Under the pieces are notes generated by a model that was given only the letters and a program-made list of their open reading frames with translations, searched no databases and was not told the origin of the DNA. From Streptosporangiaceae bacterium (GTDB lineage: Bacteria; Actinomycetota; Actinomycetes; Streptosporangiales; Streptosporangiaceae), in NCBI GenBank assembly GCA_030041195.1, contig JASHOI010000428.1, forward strand, positions 1 to 17,851: DNA of 17,851 nt. Direction: 5' to 3'. This document shows positions 14,103 to 17,851 of this stretch, in pieces. The translations under genes and the position numbers were made by a program. The stretch's first letter is position 1, and every line of letters starts with the position of its first letter.

Positions 14103-14900
14103 CATCCCCGGTAGCGCGCGCAGGCCGAGCAGACCGGGCAGGTCGGCAACGGAGTCGATGACATGGTCGGGCGTGCCGGGCGCGCTGTCGAGCGTGGCCT
14201 GCCGGAACTTGCCGGTCCTGACCAGCACGCCGGTCAGCCCCGCGCGCTGGGCCGCCAGAACGTCCGCCGCGATGTCGTCGCCCACCATCATCGCCTCGGC
14301 GGCGTCCGCGCCAACCGCGTGCAGTGCGGTGCCGAAGAACGCGGCGGCGGGCTTGCCGGTCACCTCCGCCTGGACGCCGGAGGCCTGCTCCAGGCCTGCC
14401 AGGAACGCCCCGCCGTCCAGTTGCAGCCCCTGGTCGGTACGCCAGTACAGGTTGCGGCCCATGGCCACCAGGCGCGCGCCCGCCTGCAGGTGGCCGAACA
14501 TCCGGTTCAGCGCCTGGTAACTGAACTCCGGCCCGGCCCCGCCGATGATGACCACATCGGGCGCTGCGGTGCCGTCCCCGACGAGGTCCACCCCGGCGAG
14601 GTCGGCACCGATGTCTCCGCTGTTCAGCAGCACGCACCTGGCTCCCGGGTAATTACTGGCCAGGTACGCGGCGGTGATGGCGGGCGCGGTGAAGATGTCT
14701 TGCTCGCTGACACCGAAGCCCGCGTCCGACAGCGTGGCGGCCATCCAGGACCTGGTCCGCGACGTGGTGTTCGTCACCAGAGCCAGCGCGAAGCCGCCGT
14801 CGCGCAGGGCCCGCACCGCCTCGACCGCGCCGGGCACCGGCCGCCAGGACACCGTGAGCACACCGTCGATGTCCAGCAGGATCGCTCGTATTTGCCGCAT
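14100..14900 (-). CDS. HAD-IIA family hydrolase, LHPP/TIGR01458-like
   Basis: 266-aa phosphatase of the haloacid dehalogenase superfamily, subfamily IIA (NagD/LHPP-like). Motif I is LLDIDGVL, with nucleophile D10 and acid/base D12. Motif II is VTNTTSRTR, followed by the cap domain with LLNSGD and GGAGPEFSYQALNRMF; motif III Lys is in GKPAAAFF; motif IV is MVGDDIAADV; then a C-terminal TGVLVRTGKF. The NTTSRTR, GGAGPEFSY and RNLYWRT segments recall the TIGR01458 family, whose animal member LHPP hydrolyses phospholysine/phosphohistidine and pyrophosphate; the bacterial substrate is not established. ATG 14900 is chosen since the DIDG motif should lie about ten residues from the N-terminus, and TACGTT 6 nt upstream suggests a leaderless transcript. 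It is divergent from the structured leader of the 41-codon ORF. Confidence 0.88.
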   Translation of the reverse strand: MRQIRAILLDIDGVLTVSWRPVPGAVEAVRALRDGGFALALVTNTTSRTRSWMAATLSDAGFGVSEQDIFTAPAITAAYLASNYPGARCVLLNSGDIGADLAGVDLVGDGTAAPDVVIIGGAGPEFSYQALNRMFGHLQAGARLVAMGRNLYWRTDQGLQLDGGAFLAGLEQASGVQAEVTGKPAAAFFGTALHAVGADAAEAMMVGDDIAADVLAAQRAGLTGVLVRTGKFRQATLDSAPGTPDHVIDSVADLPGLLGLRALPGM

Positions 14901-14906
14901 GAGCCG

Positions 14907-14912
14907 AACGTA
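14907..14912 (-). promoter_or_regulatory. -10 box for leaderless HAD transcript
   Basis: TACGTT on the minus strand ends 6 nt before ATG 14900; no Shine-Dalgarno present. Confidence 0.5.
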
Positions 14913-14963
14913 ACGTGCGGCGCGCGGACAGACCCGGTTTGCGGCACGCGTCAATGTTTCGGT

Positions 14964-14974
14964 TACCATAGGTT
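14964..14974 (+). promoter_or_regulatory. Candidate -10 region of the structured leader
   Basis: Two overlapping TAnnnT hexamers: TACCAT (14964-14969) and TAGGTT (14969-14974), in an AT-richer island between the divergent HAD start and the upstream ORF at 14980. Either would start the transcript close to 14976-14981. TTGCGG at 14939-14944 is a possible -35, 19 bp from TACCAT. Confidence 0.45.
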
Positions 14975-14979
14975 CCGTC

Positions 14980-15024
14980 ATGCGGCGCTGCGTACTCGTC
15001 CTTAGCAGCCGTAGCGGGACCTGA
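14980..15024 (+). CDS. Possible 14-aa upstream leader peptide
   Basis: ATG to TGA encoding MRRCVLVLSSRSGT. There is no Shine-Dalgarno, but the ATG is within a few bases of where the transcript should begin, so leaderless initiation is possible. Its last four codons (CGT AGC GGG ACC) overlap arm 15009-15018 of the 10-bp inverted repeat, so a ribosome finishing this ORF would block that pairing. Codon content (Arg, Ser, Val, Leu, one Cys) does not point to one sensed amino acid. It may be a chance ORF. Confidence 0.3.
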   Translation: MRRCVLVLSSRSGT

Positions 15025-15258
15025 TCAACGGCAGGCCAGCAACCCGCTACGGGATGAGGTGCTGGCCGTGAGCCAATAGCCACAGCCGGACCAGGCAGCC
15101 GCCCGCTGATCCCTGGATCGCCGATCGTCTCGCCGCGTCCCGGCGGCACGCTCCCGCGACCCCGGCCGCGATGCCGGGGCCGGCTGGCCCGCAGCGGCTC
15201 CGCCCTTGCCGACGGGCAAGGGCTGCCGGCCGACAAGCCAACCTCACGACGTTGATTC

Positions 15259-15263
15259 AGGAG
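15259..15263 (+). promoter_or_regulatory. Shine-Dalgarno of the 41-codon ORF
   Basis: AGGAG, 7 nt before ATG 15271, at the end of the structured leader and 27 nt after its last stem. It is among the better ribosome sites in the right half of the window, where most genes have none. Confidence 0.65.
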
Positions 15264-15270
15264 AAATGTC

Positions 15271-15396
15271 ATGCCCGACAGCGATCCACGCAACGAGCCA
15301 GCGGACAGCGCCGACGACGCCCGGCGCGCGCTGCAAGCCGTCCAGGTGGCCCTGGACCGCCGGGACAACGGCGGCGCCGGGGCCCAGCGGGACTAG
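15271..15396 (+). CDS. Small ORF (41 aa) downstream of the structured leader
   Basis: Starts at ATG with AGGAG 7 nt upstream and ends at TAG. The product is very hydrophilic: an acidic N-terminus (PDSDPRNEPADSADD), one amphipathic helix (ARRALQAVQVALDRRD, about residues 17-32) and a Gly/Ala/Gln tail. No membrane segment, Cys or known motif; I do not recognise it. Support comes from the ribosome site and from the long structured leader placed in front of it, which needs some target. The next gene, the arginase-family protein 59 bp away, appears to have its own leaderless promoter, so this small protein may be the main product of the transcript. Confidence 0.5.
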   Translation: MPDSDPRNEPADSADDARRALQAVQVALDRRDNGGAGAQRD

Positions 15397-15442
15397 CGCC
15401 GCGGGAACGCGCCGGGTCGCGGCGCCGCCGCGGCCGACGCTG

Positions 15443-15448
15443 TATCCT
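15443..15448 (+). promoter_or_regulatory. -10 box for leaderless arginase-family transcript
   Basis: TATCCT, 7 nt before GTG 15456, no Shine-Dalgarno. Separates this gene's expression from the small ORF upstream. Confidence 0.55.
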
Positions 15449-15455
15449 CGCCCGC

Positions 15456-16364
15456 GTGAGGCGGGTCTCAATCGTGGGTGTTCCGAGCAGCGCTGCCAGC
15501 TATGCGGCCGGCCAGGACCTGGCGCCCGAGGCGCTGCGCTCGGCCGGCCTGGTGGAACGGCTCACCGGAGCGGGGCTGCAGGTGCACGACGACGGAGACC
15601 TGCCGCATCAGGTATGGCGCCCCGACCGGGATCACCCGCTGGCCCAGAACGTCGACCAGGTGGCCACGTCGCTGCAGCAGCTGGCCGGCCGGCTCGAGCC
15701 GCTGCTGGCGCGCGGCGACCTTGCTCTCGTGCTCGGCGGCAACTGCACGATCGCGCTGGGGGTGGTGGCGGCGCTGCGGGGGCTGGGTGCCGGCGCCCCG
15801 GGGCTGCTGTACCTCGACCGCCATTACGACATGAACACCCCGGAAAGTACCGCGGACGGGGCTCTGGACTGGATGGGGCTCGCGCACGCGCTGGCCCTGC
15901 CCGGCTGCGTGGACGCCGTCGCCGACGCGTTCGGGCCCCGGCCGCTGCTCGAGGCGCACCAGGTGGCATGGCTCGGGGTGGAGCCCAGCGTGACCACCGA
16001 CTGGGAGCGCGAGCAGGCCGGCCGGCTCGGCGTGCACGTGACGACCAGCGAGGCACTCTCCGCCGATCCGGCCGGTGCCGCCCGGGCGGCGCTTGGCCAT
16101 CTGCCGCCCGGTCCGCTCGCCGTTCACATGGACGTCGACGTCCTCGACTTCATCGACGCCCCGCTGGCCGAGAACACCGACTGCCGCAACACCGGACCGA
16201 CCCTGGACCAGGCGGCCGACGCGCTCGAGCTGGCGGCGCGAGATCCGCGGGTGCGGGCGCTGTCGTTCGGGGAAATCAACCCGACCCGGTGCGCCGGCGA
16301 TCCCGATGCGCTTCCCCGCTTTGTTGCCAGCGTCGCCCGCGTGCTCGCCGCCACGATCCAGTAG
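15456..16364 (+). CDS. Arginase/ureohydrolase-family protein with atypical metal motif
   Basis: 302 aa with the alpha/beta fold order of ureohydrolases (arginase, agmatinase, formiminoglutamase). Metal-site motifs: LGGNCTIALG at 93-102 where canonical enzymes have GGDHS, so the first His ligand is Cys97 and the preceding Asp is Asn96; DRHYD at 121-125, keeping the D-x-H-x-D ligands; MDVDVLDF at 225-232, keeping both Asp ligands (D226, D228); and FGEINP near the C-terminus with the conserved Glu. NTPESTADGALDWMG after the second motif is a stretch I recall from an actinobacterial branch with GGDCT in motif 1. It may bind one metal or use a different substrate; arginase or agmatinase activity should not be assumed. 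The GTG start fits TATCCT 7 nt upstream. It converges on the IclR gene with only 5 bp between stops. Confidence 0.75.
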   Translation: MRRVSIVGVPSSAASYAAGQDLAPEALRSAGLVERLTGAGLQVHDDGDLPHQVWRPDRDHPLAQNVDQVATSLQQLAGRLEPLLARGDLALVLGGNCTIALGVVAALRGLGAGAPGLLYLDRHYDMNTPESTADGALDWMGLAHALALPGCVDAVADAFGPRPLLEAHQVAWLGVEPSVTTDWEREQAGRLGVHVTTSEALSADPAGAARAALGHLPPGPLAVHMDVDVLDFIDAPLAENTDCRNTGPTLDQAADALELAARDPRVRALSFGEINPTRCAGDPDALPRFVASVARVLAATIQ

Positions 16365-16369
16365 CGGCA

Positions 16370-17140
16370 CTAGGCCGGAACGGGCGTGCCGCCGGCCCCG
16401 GCCAGCACCGCCAGCTCCCGCGCGGCGCCGACCACCAGCGGGGCCAGCCGACGCCCGGGGGAGCTGCCCAGCCTGCTGACCGGCCCGGACACGCACAGGG
16501 CACCGAGCAGCGTGCCGTCCCGCAGCACCGGGGCGCTGACGCTGGCAACGCCGGGCTCGCGCTCGGCGACGCTCGACGCCCAGCCGCGCCTGCGCACCGC
16601 CGCCAGCTCGGCCGGATCCGCCGCGGGAAACCGGCCGGCATCGTCCGACCAGGCCAGCAGCACCTTCCCGCCGGAGCCGACCTCGAGCGGCAGCAGCGCG
16701 CCGACCGGCACGCTGTCGCGCAGGCCGGCGCCGGCGTCGCGGGCCGCGGCACACAGCCGCCGGTCCCCGGAGCGCAGATACAGCTGGACGCTCTCACCGG
16801 TCTGGTCGTGCAGCCTGGCCAGCACGCCGGCCGCGAGCGTGCCGAGGTCGAGCCCGTGCCCGGCCCGCAGCGCCAGCTCGGTCAGCCGGGGGCCCAGCCG
16901 GAAGGCACCGTCGGCGTCGCGGACGACCAGGCCGTGCACCTCGAGCGCCACCAGCAGCCGGTGCGCGGTCGGCCGCGGCAGCCCGCTGGCCTGCGCCAGC
17001 GACCGCAGCGTGCGCGGGCCGTCGCCGAGCAGCCCGAGCAGGGCCATCGCGCGGTCCAGCACGCCAACGCCGCTGTCTCCCGCTCGCCGACTCCCGCTGA
17101 CCAGGTTGCGGCCCGCGGCGCCCGGCTCTAGAGTGTCCAT
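16370..17140 (-). CDS. ndgR: IclR-family regulator, NdgR/LtbR-like
   Basis: 256-aa transcription factor with an N-terminal winged helix-turn-helix (about residues 24-85: GVGVLDRAMALLGLLG, TLRSLAQASGLPRPTAHRLLVALE, LVVRDADGAFRLG) and a C-terminal IclR effector domain (about 95-250: GESVQLYLRSGD, GSGGKVLLAW, APVLRDGTLLGALCVSGP). Its place, divergent from leuC with 43 bp between starts, and the SGVGVLD N-terminus match the actinobacterial NdgR/LtbR group, which controls leuCD and related amino-acid genes. The start has about 20 more residues than I recall for NdgR, so a downstream start is possible; ATG 17140 has TAGCAT (17150-17155, complement) 9 nt upstream and no Shine-Dalgarno. It probably binds the palindrome in the shared promoter. 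Confidence 0.82.
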   Translation of the reverse strand: MDTLEPGAAGRNLVSGSRRAGDSGVGVLDRAMALLGLLGDGPRTLRSLAQASGLPRPTAHRLLVALEVHGLVVRDADGAFRLGPRLTELALRAGHGLDLGTLAAGVLARLHDQTGESVQLYLRSGDRRLCAAARDAGAGLRDSVPVGALLPLEVGSGGKVLLAWSDDAGRFPAADPAELAAVRRRGWASSVAEREPGVASVSAPVLRDGTLLGALCVSGPVSRLGSSPGRRLAPLVVGAARELAVLAGAGGTPVPA

Positions 17141-17172
17141 AGACTGAACATGCTATCTCACTATTTGAGACA
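17140..17172. promoter_or_regulatory. Divergent ndgR-leuC promoter with palindromic operator
   Basis: The inverted repeat TATCTCA-CTATT-TGAGACA (17154-17172) has 7-bp arms with one mismatched pair. It touches the minus-strand -10-like TAGCAT (17150-17155) of ndgR and lies just after the plus-strand -10-like TAGACT (17140-17145) available to leuC, which would give a leader of about 32 nt. Binding there would affect both genes, as expected for an autoregulated IclR-family repressor or activator. Confidence 0.55.
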
Positions 17173-17183
17173 GGTCGAGAATC

Positions 17184-17851
17184 ATGGCTGAACGCCTCTT
17201 CGACAAGATCTGGGACCGGCACCTGGTGGCTGCGCCGGAAGGCGAGCCGCCGCTGCTCTACATCGACATGCACCTGGTGCACGAGGTCACCTCGCCCCAG
17301 GCGTTCGAGGGCATCGAGCTGGCCGACCGCAAGGTGCGCAGGCCGGACCTGACGGTGGCCACCATGGACCACGACGTGCCGACGATCGGCCTGGACAAGC
17401 CGATCGCCGACGAGCTTGCGGCCAAGCAGATCGAGCGGCTCAAGCGCAACTGCGAGGTCCACGGCGTCACGCTGTTCCCGCTCGGCAGCCCCGAGCAGGG
17501 CATCGTGCACGTCATCGGGCCCCAGCTCGGGATCACCCAGCCCGGCATGACGATCGTCTGCGGTGACAGCCACACCTCGACCCACGGCGCGTTCGGCACG
17601 CTGGCCTTCGGCATCGGCACCAGCGAGGTCGAGCACGTGCTGGCCACCCAGACGCTGCGGCAGGTCAAGCCCGCTGCGATGGCGGTCACCGTGGACGGTG
17701 AGCTCGGGCCCGAGCTCACCGCCAAGGACCTGGTGCTCGGCATCATCCGGGCGCTGGGCACCGGCGGCGGCGTCGGCTCGGTGATCGAGTACCGCGGGGC
17801 GGCCGTGCGGGCGCTGTCCATGCAGGGCCGGATGACCGTCTGCAACATGTC
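17184..17851 (+). CDS. leuC: 3-isopropylmalate dehydratase large subunit (3'-truncated)
   Basis: First 222 codons, running off the window end. LeuC with LeuD isomerises 2-isopropylmalate to 3-isopropylmalate in leucine biosynthesis using a [4Fe-4S] cluster. Visible: N-terminal [29 protein letters not shown], the active-site-region TMDHDVPT, and the aconitase-family [34 protein letters not shown]. The cluster-binding cysteines of LeuC lie in the C-terminal half beyond the window. ATG 17184 matches the usual N-terminus, though the ribosome site (AGGTCGAGA) is weak. It is divergent from the IclR regulator; leuD is expected just downstream. Confidence 0.95.
   Translation, partial: MAERLFDKIWDRHLVAAPEGEPPLLYIDMHLVHEVTSPQAFEGIELADRKVRRPDLTVATMDHDVPTIGLDKPIADELAAKQIERLKRNCEVHGVTLFPLGSPEQGIVHVIGPQLGITQPGMTIVCGDSHTSTHGAFGTLAFGIGTSEVEHVLATQTLRQVKPAAMAVTVDGELGPELTAKDLVLGIIRALGTGGGVGSVIEYRGAAVRALSMQGRMTVCNM

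Larger units (their letters stand above)
14975..15270 (+). ncRNA. Putative structured 5' leader (riboswitch- or attenuator-like)
   Basis: About 290 nt between a candidate promoter and a 41-codon ORF, dense in exact inverted repeats. In order: GCTGC/GCAGC (14987-14991/15005-15009); a 10-bp perfect pair CCGTAGCGGG/CCCGCTACGG (15009-15018/15043-15052); an 8-bp perfect pair GGCCAGCA/TGCTGGCC (15034-15041/15060-15067); CCCCGGC/GCCGGGG (15160-15166/15173-15179); GCCCTTGCC/GGCAAGGGC (15202-15210/15215-15223) enclosed by GGCCGGC/GCCGGCC (15178-15184/15225-15231). The second and third pairs interlock, so they must form a pseudoknot or exclude each other. The 8-bp stem contains GCAACC...GGUGC, as in the P3 region of SAM-I/SAM-IV riboswitches, but the remaining SAM consensus is not convincing. 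A 14-codon ORF covers the first arm of the 10-bp pair. Confidence 0.45.

Noticed and set aside
15202..15223. Guanidine-II type hairpin (ACGG near the loop) upstream of an arginase-family gene
   Set aside because: Only one such hairpin is present, the ACGG does not sit cleanly in the loop, and the arginase-family gene seems to have a separate leaderless promoter.

Overview
High-GC chromosomal DNA (around 70% G+C by eye) from an actinomycete. The evidence is GTG/TTG starts, several apparently leaderless genes (a TAnnnT-like -10 box 6-7 nt before the start codon), an IclR regulator divergent from leuC (the NdgR/LtbR arrangement), and an AbiEi/DUF559-type protein of a kind common in Actinomycetota. 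Genus cannot be read from the window; a filamentous soil actinomycete is an inference.

Layout. 1-1105 is the 3' part of a ThDP-dependent acetolactate-synthase-like gene. It converges, across a strong hairpin, on a secreted GH18 chitinase (1196-2506, -). The chitinase is divergent from an SDR oxidoreductase (2886-3644, +), and the 379 bp between them is crowded: a G-rich 12-bp repeat, a 27-bp perfect palindrome, four helically phased 11-bp repeats, an 18-bp tandem repeat and a TTGACA promoter with a small palindrome at its -10. Next come an AbiEi/DUF559-like gene (3885-4847, +) bracketed by inverted repeats, a 551-bp spacer full of repeats, and a hemolysin III family membrane protein (5399-6091, +). 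The minus-strand run 10657->6135 is a putative operon: two-TM membrane protein, transketolase (TTG start), glucose-6-phosphate isomerase. Rightward from 10725 lie a pentapeptide-repeat protein, an aldo/keto reductase, a small methyltransferase and an 83-aa protein. A minus-strand pair follows: a GH16 glucanase-like protein and, upstream of it, a HAD-IIA phosphatase. Between the HAD gene and an atypical arginase-family gene (15456-16364, +) is a leader of about 290 nt with stacked inverted repeats, a 14-codon upstream ORF and a 41-codon ORF with a good Shine-Dalgarno. The window ends with ndgR/ltbR-like (-) divergent from the 5' part of leuC (+).

How genes relate. The transketolase-isomerase run is central carbon metabolism (pentose phosphate/glycolysis). 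NdgR-like plus LeuC is leucine biosynthesis. The chitinase is a scavenging enzyme, and the palindrome upstream of it is a candidate substrate-responsive operator. The other genes look like independent single-gene units.

Strongest candidates for something undescribed: (1) the 14975-15270 leader, where two perfect inverted repeats interlock in a-b-a'-b' order, the first arm lies in the last codons of a short upstream ORF, and one stem carries a GCAACC...GGUGC core like SAM riboswitches; (2) the AbiEi-like gene bracketed by inverted copies of a GGTACATCGATGCG repeat; (3) five different minisatellites and two helically phased arrays in consecutive spacers between 2.5 and 5.4 kb. All assignments are by eye; no database search was possible.
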